Shown: positions 25,801 to 32,662, numbered from the stretch's first letter. The stretch: 41,015 bases of DNA from an uncultured Oscillospiraceae bacterium (GCA_900541975.1 UQLR01000018.1:1-41015); one strand, 5' to 3'. Translations and numbers: made by a program. Notes: generated by a model from the letters alone, not told the origin.

Positions 25801-26805
25801 AGCAGCGGGCGAGTGAATATACAGGACGTGCTGTACATACAGCAATATTTGGCGCATATGCTTAATAGCCTGCAGGAACTGCCCTCCATTTATATGAAAA
25901 AGGAAAACTGGGCTTGTGTAAATGACGGCCGGGCCAAAAAGGCAGACGTGTTTTTTGTGACGCCAACAGTATATATGGGAAGAGACGGCGGGATGAACAT
26001 GTCTTTGCAGGACGAAAAAACAAAAGAAAGCTTTTTAGGCGCTATCAATATGGAGCGTGGAATTTACGCCGAAGACTGCCGCTTCTTTGCGCCGTATTAC
26101 AGGCAGGCGTCTATCAAAGCGTATGAGATAAACTACAGCGACGCGCAACCTTATCTGGATATTGCCTATAAGGATGTAAAAGAAGCATTTGACTTCTATA
26201 TGGAAAATTATAACGATGGCAGGCCAGTGGTTCTTGCAGGCTTTTCTCAGGGCGCAGATATGATACTGCGCCTGACAAAGGATTATTATAACAGCGGGGG
26301 CGCCTACGGTGATATATTGGTAGCTTCTTATGTTATTGGGTGGCGTGTAACGCAGGAGGACCTGGAGGAGGCTCCCCGCATGTCTTTGGCGTATAGCGCA
26401 GAGGATATTGGATCGGTTGTTTCGTTTAATACAGAAGATCCGTCCGTTACACAATCGGTCATTGTGCCGGATGACGTTTACAGTTATTCCATCAACCCGC
26501 TTTCCTGGAGTACAGACCCGCAGCCCGTGTCCAGGGAGCAGAACAAAGGGGCCTGTTTTACCGATTACAGCGGGGCGGTCACAAAGGAAATCCCTGCGTT
26601 TACAGGCGCGTATATCGACCCGGTACGCGGAACGCTGAAGGTCACGGACGTAGACCCGCAGGAATATCTACCGGGACTGGATATTTTTGAAAGCGGCGTG
26701 TACCATTTGTATGATTACCAGTTCTTTTATCGTAACTTACAGGAAAATGTCGGGCAGCGCGTGGATAATTTCATTGCAATTCACAGCAGCGATGCAGTGG
26801 GCTGA
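22801..26805 (+). CDS. Secreted papain-like protease - GLUG - dockerin - DUF3089 hydrolase fusion
   Basis: 1334 residues. ATG 22801 follows AAAGGAGAAAAAT and starts a signal peptide (MQYTKKWIGF, hydrophobic core to about residue 30). Residues ~88-340: C1A cysteine protease with Cys114 in GQCWAFA, His285 in NHSVAIVGW and Asn317 in WLIKNSWG. Residues ~345-530: beta-rich domain. Residues ~600-830: beta-helix-like GLUG-type repeats (GGIAGILWGDSSIENCHV and similar). Residues ~880-955: two C-x2-C motifs (CKNCGYQY, CSDCGEV). Residues ~961-1024: type I dockerin with two Ca-binding repeats (GDTDGDNEVTTKDVLLLQ and ADIDSSGRVNIQDVLYIQQ). Residues ~1029-1334: DUF3089 alpha/beta hydrolase with nucleophile Ser1149 in GFSQG and FFAPYYRQAS. 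The protein is secreted and perhaps docked to a cohesin scaffold. Two different hydrolases on either side of an internal dockerin is unusual. Confidence 0.9.
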   Translation: MQYTKKWIGFCLALIMLAGVSFSTELTAGAQENAPGLSVADEVLDSAYTLVVEDDASESGLLRAGFENKYGQQLDPAKDAPVKTDGAQTLPAQFDLREQNRVSAVRDQGTEGQCWAFACDAALESNILSNSELQTDLTDVLGESALTFAPAHTSWFAFTEPADMQSGTCGDYIYAPQKGSDGGFSYWFASAIAGGSGLQLEVNTPYENWQYGFSEAERDVSYYHLDTFNLLERISGEERNIVKGWVYEDGAVNVSYYSESSLYYNTGDPQAQTAYYQNTRDDINHSVAIVGWDDGFSKENFNPDCMPPGDGAWLIKNSWGEGMFDQGYFWLSYYDPSLQDFSQFQAETADSWDYNYQYDGVGGNSLLAVEEAANIFTAPRDQLLNQVGFWTAENEVDYQLSIYLLNDGYQTPREGQRLLLQSGNIDLPGYHTVDLKQPLAVSQGQRFSVVLSLKNAAGENALMTMEGEFGDNRYVFSSREGESFIYVQSTTGIPYWQDLYALSGYGNVCIKAMAKEADEQVDKAGLAQLLQTAKNIKTDNLPQDIKEQLARQLVLTENVLRNESVPRYMVENAKKMLQSVFESIDAIDLSISSANDFAALAAAVQTLNFRARNVYLTDDIVFNTPEMFTYDENGNILSAKSGAQKIAVLGADRAFCANFDGRGHTISGFYTEGSSQAGIFSELQDVTVKNLTVKDSLIIGSGACGGIAGILWGDSSIENCHVENVTVRAVSGEVDFAINTGGLAGAVFAPGTIYGCSVKNANIQGNESVGGFSGSVDTASVQNCTIQDSLIAGSNYVGLWSGSPTADEPGNSLVWVKTVGEGKLSITLDTQRREAYVQNLSNQILLELTSRQADVTYDNERERYVFSIPKRSVILNPVFEEHSFESAEIAATCDSDACTLYTCKNCGYQYREEKPYTALVHIWEPWQIVREATLQDEGLKTRVCSDCGEVQEKTLPVVAYIMGDTDGDNEVTTKDVLLLQKYLANLAQLEGDRLMAADIDSSGRVNIQDVLYIQQYLAHMLNSLQELPSIYMKKENWACVNDGRAKKADVFFVTPTVYMGRDGGMNMSLQDEKTKESFLGAINMERGIYAEDCRFFAPYYRQASIKAYEINYSDAQPYLDIAYKDVKEAFDFYMENYNDGRPVVLAGFSQGADMILRLTKDYYNSGGAYGDILVASYVIGWRVTQEDLEEAPRMSLAYSAEDIGSVVSFNTEDPSVTQSVIVPDDVYSYSINPLSWSTDPQPVSREQNKGACFTDYSGAVTKEIPAFTGAYIDPVRGTLKVTDVDPQEYLPGLDIFESGVYHLYDYQFFYRNLQENVGQRVDNFIAIHSSDAVG

Positions 26806-26814
26806 TCAAAACAG

Positions 26815-26843
26815 TTGACAAGCAGGTACTTTTTCGCTATAAT
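26815..26843 (+). promoter_or_regulatory. Promoter of the folT transcript
   Basis: TTGACA (26815-26820), 17-base spacer, TATAAT (26838-26843): consensus sigma-A promoter, 9 bases after the previous stop and ~35 bases before the riboswitch. Confidence 0.9.
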
Positions 26844-26879
26844 AAGTACCATGCCTTACAGGGGCAGAAAATTTTATAA

Positions 26880-26998
26880 GTACAGAGTAGAATCTTGTGC
26901 GTGGCGCCCAGTGGCGTGCAGTGCCGTCTGAACGGGGAGTTGTCAGATGGACGAAACGGGTGGAAATCCCTGCGGTTCAAGGTTCGCATCCCGCTGTT
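26880..26998 (+). promoter_or_regulatory. Tetrahydrofolate (THF) riboswitch aptamer
   Basis: Between the promoter and folT lies a structured leader with the conserved blocks of the THF class: AGAGTAGA (26884-26891), GCGT, TGAACGGGGAGTTGTC, GGACGAAAC and finally GTTCGCATCC near 26985. The outer strands can close a helix. This class binds reduced folates and is normally found before folT or folate genes, as here. The terminator at 27047-27086 would turn the gene off when folate is bound (inference from the family). Confidence 0.85.
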
Positions 26999-27046
26999 AC
27001 ATAAGGGTGTAAGGGCTTTTATAAAAGCCTGCCTGATTAAACGTAG

Positions 27047-27086
27047 AAAGCGGAGTACGGCTTTTGGCTGTTTTCCGCTTTTTTTG
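27047..27086 (+). terminator. Riboswitch-linked terminator
   Basis: AAAGCGGA (27047-27054) pairs with TCCGCTTT (from 27074), followed by a run of T. It sits between the THF aptamer and folT, so it is probably the expression platform. A second hairpin, AGGGCTTTTATAAAAGCCT, lies just before it at 27012-27030 and may belong to the switch. Confidence 0.75.
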
Positions 27087-27134
27087 TTTCCCGCCTCCTT
27101 TATGTGACAACAGAAAGAAAAGGAGTGGAAACAA

Positions 27135-27695
27135 TTGAAGAACAACACAACGCTATGGAACATTAAGGCGTCCTGCGCAGAGCTCAAAAGCGTACAGGTG
27201 ATCGCGCTTTGCGGGATATTGCTTGCCTTGCGGGTGGTGATCGGCTTTTTAGAGATCAACATCGAAAGTATTTACCGCATTTCCTTTGCAGCGCTGCCGG
27301 TATCGCTTGGAGGTATGCTGTTCGGCCCGGTGGCCGGCGGTATATTGGGCGGCCTGGGAGACATTGTAACGCTGCTGATTAAGCCAATTGGCGCCTTGAA
27401 CCCTGGAATTGTACTGAGCAAAATTTTATCGGGCTTTATAATGGGGTTGTTTCTGTATAAACGGCCGATTTCCTTGAAAAGAACCGTTCTCGCCTGTACG
27501 GTGTCGGCTGTATTGTGCGATCTGGTTGTTACCACAGCCAGCCTTTACTGGATGTACGGTACGCCGCTTGCGGTTATGCTGCCATGGAGGATTGTAAATT
27601 ATATTTCCCTGCTTCCTGTCAACGCAGCGCTGCTGTACGGCGCGCAAAAGCTGGTCGTACGGATCCATTTGCCAGCACTGAAAAACAGAGGATAA
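27135..27695 (+). CDS. folT: Folate ECF transporter substrate-binding subunit FolT
   Basis: 186 residues; TTG 27135 start with AAGGAG and a spacer of ~10 bases. It is a six-helix membrane S component of ECF transporters: GILLALRVVIGF, then FAALPVSLGGMLFGPVAGGILGGLGDIVTLLIKPIGALNPG, SGFIMGLFLYKRP and ALLYGAQKLV. The R-I-S-F-A-A-L-P and G-x-L-F-G-P-V-x-G-G-x-x-G-x-x-G-D-I patterns fit the FolT group. It takes up folate together with a shared EcfAA'T module, which is not in this window. The THF riboswitch upstream confirms the substrate. Transcription ends at 27703-27733. Confidence 0.93.
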   Translation: MKNNTTLWNIKASCAELKSVQVIALCGILLALRVVIGFLEINIESIYRISFAALPVSLGGMLFGPVAGGILGGLGDIVTLLIKPIGALNPGIVLSKILSGFIMGLFLYKRPISLKRTVLACTVSAVLCDLVVTTASLYWMYGTPLAVMLPWRIVNYISLLPVNAALLYGAQKLVVRIHLPALKNRG

Positions 27696-27698
27696 GCA

Positions 27699-27735
27699 AA
27701 AAAGAGCAGACTGTCCAGTCTGCTCTTTTTTTGCT
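27699..27735 (+). terminator. Terminator of folT
   Basis: AGAGCAGACT (27703-27712), loop GTCC, AGTCTGCTCT (27717-27726) and a run of seven T. Strong terminator, 8 bases after the stop. Confidence 0.95.
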
Positions 27736-27850
27736 ATTTTATATTATAACACTGCACCGCAATTTTTACAAGCATAATATAGAACAAATGTTCCTGCTGT
27801 GCCATTTTTGAAACAACAAAAAGCGTTTAAGAAAAAGAAAGCTTTTTCGC

Positions 27851-27880
27851 CTTGAATCGAACATATATTCGTGTTAGGAT
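27851..27880 (+). promoter_or_regulatory. LexA (SOS) box inside a promoter
   Basis: CGAACATATATTCG (27858-27871) is a near-perfect Gram-positive SOS box (CGAAC-N4-GTTCG; one base off). It sits between a possible -35 TTGAAT and -10 TAGGAT with 17 bases between. A weaker copy, GAACAAATGTTC, lies at 27782-27793. Together they predict LexA control of the two small genes that follow. Confidence 0.75.
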
Positions 27881-27975
27881 TGCTTTATCAAAAGGATAAA
27901 CACAGTTACCCCAGGCATCTTGGTTTATCCTGCTGCAAATACGCTTTGTGGACAAGCAAAATCCGGGAGGAAAAG

Positions 27976-28206
27976 ATGGATTACAGCAAATGGGCTGCGG
28001 AATATTTTATGGAAGCAGAAAAAATTTACAAAAAACTTTATGTGCTAAAAAAACAGTACAGGGAGCAGAAAGAAGAAAACAACAGAGAGCTGGCCAGAAG
28101 AATCATGATTTTATACTCCATGTATCTGGACTGCAAGCATACTGGTGAAATTTTATCACGAAAAGGAGGGGAGAAAATTGCCTTCAAACCGGGTTCTTTC
28201 GCTTGA
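27976..28206 (+). CDS. Small hypothetical protein upstream of sigma-like gene
   Basis: 76 residues from ATG 27976, preceded by GGGAGGAAAAG; a longer frame from 27871 would overlap the LexA box and has no RBS. MDYSKWAAEYFMEAEKIYKKLYVLKKQYREQK... is a long, charged helix followed by LARRIMILYSMYLDCKHTGEILSRKGGE. Not recognised by name. It overlaps the next gene by about 29 bases, so the two are likely co-translated. The LexA box upstream suggests DNA-damage induction. Confidence 0.7.
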   Translation: MDYSKWAAEYFMEAEKIYKKLYVLKKQYREQKEENNRELARRIMILYSMYLDCKHTGEILSRKGGEKIAFKPGSFA

Positions 28207-28471
28207 TAATTTTACAGGCGATCTTTACAGTCTGCGGCAATATAATCTGCATGGCGGCAATGAAAAAGAAATTCAGCGGATGAAACGTTTTTTGGAAAAA
28301 GCTCTGCATGCGGAGCTGACGCCCAGACAACGCCAGTGCCTGACGCTGTATTATTTTGAGGGCCTTTCCATGACGGAAATCGGCAGGAAACTCGGGATCA
28401 GCACATCTGCGGTTTCACGCCATATAAAAAGGGCGTTGCGTTGCCTTCGGGCAAGGTCTATTTATTATTAA
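28178..28471 (+). CDS. Sigma-70 region 4-like HTH protein
   Basis: 97 residues. TTG 28178 is preferred because AAGGAGGGG lies 8 bases upstream; a GTG at 28145 in the same frame lacks an RBS. The C-terminal half is a sigma region 4 helix-turn-helix: AELTPRQRQCLTLYYFEGLSMTEIGRKLGISTSAVSRHIKRALRCLR. Region 2 is missing, so this is not a full sigma factor. Together with the 76-residue protein it may act as a small DNA-binding regulator. Under SOS control, by the upstream box. A 14-bp hairpin follows at 28478-28510. Confidence 0.85.
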   Translation: MPSNRVLSLDNFTGDLYSLRQYNLHGGNEKEIQRMKRFLEKALHAELTPRQRQCLTLYYFEGLSMTEIGRKLGISTSAVSRHIKRALRCLRARSIYY

Positions 28472-28477
28472 TAAAAC

Positions 28478-28510
28478 AACCAACGCAAGAGAGAGCCTCT
28501 TGCGTTGGTT
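28478..28510 (+). terminator. Terminator hairpin of sigma-like pair
   Basis: AACCAACGCAAGAG and CTCTTGCGTTGGTT pair perfectly over 14 bases with a 5-base loop; only a short TTG-rich tail follows. Confidence 0.7.
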
Positions 28511-28675
28511 TGTTGTAAAAGCATGTTCATTTTATAATGAGGAACGCTTTCACCTGCTGTGCAATATATTTTTGCAAATGCAATACGTCCACCGCGGCAG
28601 TTTGGTTGTTATAATCTGCATTGTCAGGCAGAATCAGGGCGTCTGCGGCGCAGCCTGCAAAGGGCAGAAGAGTTG

Positions 28676-28888
28676 TTACAGTTCAAAATCCTTTGGGTCG
28701 TATTTTGGAAGCGCAGGCGTCTGCTTTGGAACGCGAAGCAGGGGATTATACTGAAAGCGCCGGCATTTGCCGTTTTTAATTTCACGTTTTACCCTGCAGA
28801 TCTGTACATGGTCCTGTTCAAAAATGCAATGGTTGCAGTATGCGCAGTTTGGGTCAATGTGGTTTCCGAAAAGTCTGTAAAACTTCAT
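28676..28888 (-). CDS. Small Cys-rich conserved protein (70 aa)
   Basis: ATG 28888 (MKFYRLFGNHIDPNCAYC) is the most likely start; an ATG four codons upstream is equally open, but the family I recall begins MKF. Four cysteines (C-x2-C, C, C) around CAYCNHCIF ... ICRVKREIKNGKCRRFQYNPLLRVPK and a DFEL end. This is a widespread clostridial family of unknown function, probably metal-binding. It stands alone between two terminators/promoters. The region 28511-28675 upstream of its stop holds nothing I can name. Confidence 0.8.
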   Translation of the reverse strand: MKFYRLFGNHIDPNCAYCNHCIFEQDHVQICRVKREIKNGKCRRFQYNPLLRVPKQTPALPKYDPKDFEL

Positions 28889-28928
28889 GGCGTATAACAC
28901 CCCGCTTAGATAATATGACGTTTTCTGC

Positions 28929-28957
28929 TTGTATTATAGCATTATTGCGCTTATAAT
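28929..28957 (+). promoter_or_regulatory. Promoter of pgeF cluster
   Basis: TTGTAT (28929-28934), 17-base spacer, TATAAT (28952-28957), 53 bases before the pgeF start. Confidence 0.75.
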
Positions 28958-29010
28958 GTAAAGCAGCGATAGTGAAAGCCTTATCTATATTTTGATCTTG
29001 GAGGTGCTCC

Positions 29011-29841
29011 ATGCAGTTTCACAGCAATACCATGACTCTGCAAACGGAAAACGGCGTTTCCTTTTTAACCTATCCTGCTCTTTCGGCGTTGCCCTTTATC
29101 AGACACGCGTTTTCTACACGCCTGGGCGGGGTAAGCACGGGCGATTTTTACTCTATGAATTTAAGCTTTGGAAGAGGCGACCCGGACGAAAATGTGCTGG
29201 AAAATTACCGCAGATTTTGTATGGCGGCCGGTTTCAATTTTCAAAGCCTTACGGCATCGGCACAGGATCATCATACCTACGTGCGCTGTATAACAGAAAA
29301 AGAAAAAGGCATTGGTATTACAAAACCAAGGGATATGCAAAGTGTAGACGGGCTTGTTACCAACCAGAGGGGAATTACGCTTGTGACCTACTATGCAGAC
29401 TGCACACCGTTGTTTTTTGCAGACCCTGTTAAAAAGGTCGTAGCTTTGGCGCATGCAGGCTGGCGCGGCACAGCAGGCGGTATTGGAAAGCAGGCTATAA
29501 AGACGATGCAAGATAAATATGCATGTAACCCGGCGGATATCATAGCTGCCATAGGGCCGGCCATAGGAAGCTGCTGCTATGAGGTAGATGAAGATTGCTG
29601 CCGCCATTTCCTTGCAATGGATGCGCTGGATACGGCGCGTTTTGTTTTTCCAAAGGGCGGCGGAAAATATATGCTTGACCTTTTGGAAGCAAACCGGCAG
29701 ATTCTGCTTAAGGCGGGTGTAAAACAAACGCATATTACGGTAAGCGACGTATGCACCTGCTGCAACAGCCAGCTGCTTTGGTCACACAGGGCAACGCATG
29801 GAAAACGCGGCGGTATGGCGGCGTTTATTTGTATAAAGTAA
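29011..29841 (+). CDS. pgeF: Peptidoglycan editing factor PgeF (YfiH/laccase-domain)
   Basis: 276 residues, ATG 29011 after TTGGAGGTGCTCC. Family DUF152/Cu-oxidase_4. In E. coli PgeF corrects muropeptides by hydrolysing L-Ser that MurC wrongly attaches in place of L-Ala. The zinc ligand set is present: His in SAQDHHTY (87/88), Cys131 in YYADCTPLF and His148 in ALAHAGWRGT. Also typical are HAFSTRLGGVS, QSVDGLVTNQRG, AAIGPAIGSCCYEV and the C-terminal CTCCNSQLLWSHR. The following gene starts 22 bases later. Confidence 0.94.
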   Translation: MQFHSNTMTLQTENGVSFLTYPALSALPFIRHAFSTRLGGVSTGDFYSMNLSFGRGDPDENVLENYRRFCMAAGFNFQSLTASAQDHHTYVRCITEKEKGIGITKPRDMQSVDGLVTNQRGITLVTYYADCTPLFFADPVKKVVALAHAGWRGTAGGIGKQAIKTMQDKYACNPADIIAAIGPAIGSCCYEVDEDCCRHFLAMDALDTARFVFPKGGGKYMLDLLEANRQILLKAGVKQTHITVSDVCTCCNSQLLWSHRATHGKRGGMAAFICIK

Positions 29842-29862
29842 CAGAGCTTGGGAGGAACAGCC

Positions 29863-30618
29863 ATGCCGGTTTACAATATTGCAGGTTTGCATGTTTTTAT
29901 GGAGCCAAAAGGTGCGCTTTTACAGACGCGCGCAAAAAAATACCTGGAGCGCGGCAGACTTACAAAGGAACAGTGCGATATCATCATTGACGAACATTCA
30001 CCGGGATTTGCCGTATGGCAGGAAAAATATAAAGTGTACTCGTACGCGGCCAATGAATACGCCTGGTTTGGGTATCGGTTTTACAGCGCGCTGCCCGGAT
30101 ACGGCGGCTTTTTCCTGCATGCCTCGGCCATAGCGCTTGACGGCGTGGCCTACCTTTTTTCGGCGGACAGCGGAACAGGAAAATCTACCCACACAGGGCT
30201 GTGGATGGATTGTTTTGGCCAGGAGCGTGCACAGATCCTTAACGACGACAAACCAGCCGTTTTATATAAAAGCGGCACCTTTTATGCTTTTGGGACGCCG
30301 TTTTCAGGAAAAAACGATTTGAACACCAATATTGGCGCGCCGGTAAAAGCGCTCTGTTTTCTGGAGCGCGCCCAGGACAACCATATTGAAAGAATTGATG
30401 GAAAACAGGCAATCAATCGGATTTTTACACAAATGATTCACAGCGCGGACAGAGAAAACATGGAAACCATGCTTTCTTTGCTGGACATTTTTTTGCATAA
30501 AACGCCTGTTTATGTTCTGCACTGCAATATCAGCAGACAAGCGGTTTTAACAGCATACAATGCTATGCGCGCGGATGAAGAAAATGACAAATTACAACAA
30601 ACTATTGCAAAATTGTGA
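29863..30618 (+). CDS. HPr kinase/PqqD-like P-loop kinase domain protein
   Basis: 251 residues, ATG 29863 after GGGAGGAACAGCC, inside the pgeF cluster. The C-terminal ~170 residues look like the kinase half of HPr kinase: FFLHASAIALDGVAYLFSADSGTGKSTH (P-loop at 100-109), an acid pair in LNDDKPAVL, then FGTPFSGKNDLN. The N-terminus has no HprK N domain. Such stand-alone HprK-like proteins are found near peptide-modification or cell-wall genes; their substrates are mostly unknown. No precursor peptide or radical SAM gene is seen next to it. Confidence 0.75.
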   Translation: MPVYNIAGLHVFMEPKGALLQTRAKKYLERGRLTKEQCDIIIDEHSPGFAVWQEKYKVYSYAANEYAWFGYRFYSALPGYGGFFLHASAIALDGVAYLFSADSGTGKSTHTGLWMDCFGQERAQILNDDKPAVLYKSGTFYAFGTPFSGKNDLNTNIGAPVKALCFLERAQDNHIERIDGKQAINRIFTQMIHSADRENMETMLSLLDIFLHKTPVYVLHCNISRQAVLTAYNAMRADEENDKLQQTIAKL

Positions 30619-30682
30619 TTTGACAGGCGGTTAAAAACGCGATAGGATTTTTGATAGGAATAACGGAAAGGGGAACAGGGAT

Positions 30683-31270
30683 ATGAAGAAAACATTTGCT
30701 GTAGTACTTTGTATCGTGCTAGCGGCGCTTTTTTCCGGCTGCGGGCAGAAGGAATCTCCGCAGGAAACGACAAACCCGTCTTCTTCTGCCGGACGCTCCT
30801 CCAGTGCGCAAGAGGAAGCGCAGCACTCTACCACCGCGGCGACACAAGCGCCCACACAGGGAACGCAGCCGCGGCAGCCGGAAACCCCTGATACCGGGCC
30901 GGAGGTGGAGCAAAGCGCCACGGAGCAGGTAGAGGATATGGAAAACAAAACAGATCTTACAGGAAGCTGGGCGCCGGCCTTTGGTGAAAGCGTTGCGTCC
31001 GGCGCAGCGGCAAATCTTCAGGAAATTTACGGAAGTGGCTACGCCTATGGCGGGTCGCTTGACCTCAATACCGACGGAACATTTTCTGTCAGTGTGGGAA
31101 TTGTCAAGGATAATGACGCACATCAGGGTACTTACCGTATAGATGGCAACCTTGTATATGTCTCTTACAATAACGGGGAAGAAGACGTTTTTGAATATTT
31201 GAGCGATTATAACGGTGGGGAAGCCATAAAGGCAAGACAGGGAGACTATTATATTTATTTTTGCAGGTGA
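30683..31270 (+). CDS. Lipoprotein with low-complexity linker
   Basis: 195 residues, ATG 30683 after GGAAAGGGGAACAGGGAT. N-terminal lipoprotein signal MKKTFAVVLCIVLAALFSGC (Cys20). Residues 22-~85 are a Ser/Thr/Gln/Glu/Pro-rich tether. The C-terminal part (GSWAP...GGSLDLNTDGTFSVSVG...GTYRIDGNLVYVSYNNGEEDVFEYL) is a lipocalin-like beta domain of the type also seen in the next gene on the opposite strand. Surface-exposed, function unknown. Probably co-transcribed with pgeF (64 bases after the kinase). Confidence 0.85.
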   Translation: MKKTFAVVLCIVLAALFSGCGQKESPQETTNPSSSAGRSSSAQEEAQHSTTAATQAPTQGTQPRQPETPDTGPEVEQSATEQVEDMENKTDLTGSWAPAFGESVASGAAANLQEIYGSGYAYGGSLDLNTDGTFSVSVGIVKDNDAHQGTYRIDGNLVYVSYNNGEEDVFEYLSDYNGGEAIKARQGDYYIYFCR

Positions 31271-31318
31271 GTTAATTTGTCTTTTGCAAGAGGCGGTAAC
31301 ATCAGTATTTTCAGCAGA

Positions 31319-31351
31319 AAGGGGCGGCAGCATTCTTCGCTGCCACCCCTT
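31319..31351 (+). terminator. Terminator-like hairpin after lipoprotein gene
   Basis: AAGGGGCGGCAGC (31319-31331) pairs with GCTGCCACCCCTT (31339-31351), G-rich stem; followed by AAAAATT rather than T. The remaining sequence to 31490 shows no gene. Confidence 0.55.
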
Positions 31352-31490
31352 AAAAATTGCCTGTCTGTTTATCAGCAAAACCCGGCAGAACTGTCAGCGG
31401 CAGCGGGAGTATGCGCCGCTTATCCAACCATCGGCCGGTTTGCCGGGTATTTTATATAAGGTCGCCCTGAATCTTTTAAGAAATAGCTTT

Positions 31491-31526
31491 AAAAAAACGT
31501 AACCGGAAGGTTTTAAACCTTCCGGT
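31491..31526 (-). terminator. Terminator of the minus-strand membrane protein gene
   Basis: ACCGGAAGGTTT (31502-31513) and AAACCTTCCGGT (31515-31526) pair perfectly; on the minus strand the hairpin is followed by TACG and seven T. Confidence 0.8.
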
Positions 31527-31681
31527 CACACACGCACGCTTTTCTTTACGGCAATACCAGGCAAAGCCGTAAGAAAGTTTTTTGTTTTAATTTTGCTTTA
31601 CCAAAAGGCAATTGTTTCTGCCGGCAGAAATGCGTCTAGGCACAGATAGGGTTGTATGAAAATGCAATAAAAGCCGGAACG

Positions 31682-32626
31682 TCATTCTTTTTGATAGCCT
31701 ATACCGCTTATGACCAGTGTATCCCCGTCAAAGTAGTAGGCTTCTTCCATTGTGCCTTCCTGGCCGGAAAGCATATAGGTGGTAACGATCTGTCCGTCCT
31801 CCAGCGTATAAACCGCGTCTATGCGCATATTCTGGGATTCCATATACATTGTGCCGTCCGCGTTAAAGCAGTATACCATATCATATGCGCCGTCCAGCGT
31901 GCTCCATGTGCCAATGATCTTTTCATCGGTTTTTCTGTCTGCAGCAGGTTTGAGTGTGTTTTCAGGCAGAGAGGCAGAGTGCAGGTTCAATTGCGCGCCG
32001 TTGTCGCTGGAAATCACAAACGACTTGCCTGTAATCAGGTTGCCGGCTATCGAATAGTCAAAATCGCCTGAAATAGCAGTATAACCCACTGGAATATACA
32101 ACGTAATCTTACTTGGCGTATCCTGCGTTGCCTCTTTAAAGGAATATGTCCCTTTATACGAAACGGTTCCGTTCACCAGCTGCACATTGCCTTCGTTATC
32201 GAATATATAATAGCTTGCCGTCGTTTGACCATCCTGCGCCCAAACGCCTACCGGTGAGTTTGCAAAAAACAAGACGTACACAGCTCCGGCAACCACTGCG
32301 AGCACAAAAATCAGGATTGAAACGGTCACGCACGGCATCAGCAACCGTTTCTTTGTCGCTTTTGTTCTTTCCTGCAGGGCGGGAGCGTCTTCCATTTGCT
32401 CGGTCAGTTCGCTGAATTGCGCGGTGTATCCTTCATTTTCAGACAGGTCGTTATGTAAAAAGGCGCTGTCCTCATCTACAGGTGCTTCAGACAAAACGTC
32501 GGTTGTGTCCATAAAGGGCGTTTTTTCCTCATGAACATCTTCCGGCTGTACCTGCTCGGCAGCTTCCTGCATATTGCCTGTCTCTGCAACGCCGTCTGTA
32601 TTTTTTTTCTTCTGTGTTTCGTCCAC
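31682..32626 (-). CDS. Single-pass membrane protein with lipocalin-like outer domains
   Basis: 314 residues; GTG 32626 start with AAAGGAGGAACCGAC. Residues 1-~95 are acidic and cytosolic (EEKTPFMDTTDV ... SELTEQMEDAP), ending in a basic stop (RTKATKKRLL). Residues ~98-120 are a TM helix (VSILIFVLAVVAGAVYVLFF). Outside are two lipocalin-like beta domains, each starting with a G-x-W motif (PVGVWAQDGQ and IIGTWSTLDGAYDM) and ending in a beta strand (VQLVNGTVSYKGTYSF; GTMEEAYYFDGDTLVISG). Similar to the C-terminal part of the lipoprotein at 30683. Function unknown. Confidence 0.8.
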   Translation of the reverse strand: MDETQKKKNTDGVAETGNMQEAAEQVQPEDVHEEKTPFMDTTDVLSEAPVDEDSAFLHNDLSENEGYTAQFSELTEQMEDAPALQERTKATKKRLLMPCVTVSILIFVLAVVAGAVYVLFFANSPVGVWAQDGQTTASYYIFDNEGNVQLVNGTVSYKGTYSFKEATQDTPSKITLYIPVGYTAISGDFDYSIAGNLITGKSFVISSDNGAQLNLHSASLPENTLKPAADRKTDEKIIGTWSTLDGAYDMVYCFNADGTMYMESQNMRIDAVYTLEDGQIVTTYMLSGQEGTMEEAYYFDGDTLVISGIGYQKE

Positions 32627-32647
32627 GTCGGTTCCTCCTTTAAATAC

Positions 32648-32662
32648 GGTACAGCCTGTACC
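32648..32662. repeat. Perfect 7-bp palindrome in the leader
   Basis: GGTACAGCCTGTACC lies between the promoter and the RBS of the minus-strand gene; the arms are separated by one base. It could be an operator. No regulator is assigned. Confidence 0.45.

Noticed and set aside
28145..28177. GTG 28145 as start of the sigma-like protein
   Set aside because: The RBS AAGGAGGGG is inside that extension and fits TTG 28178.
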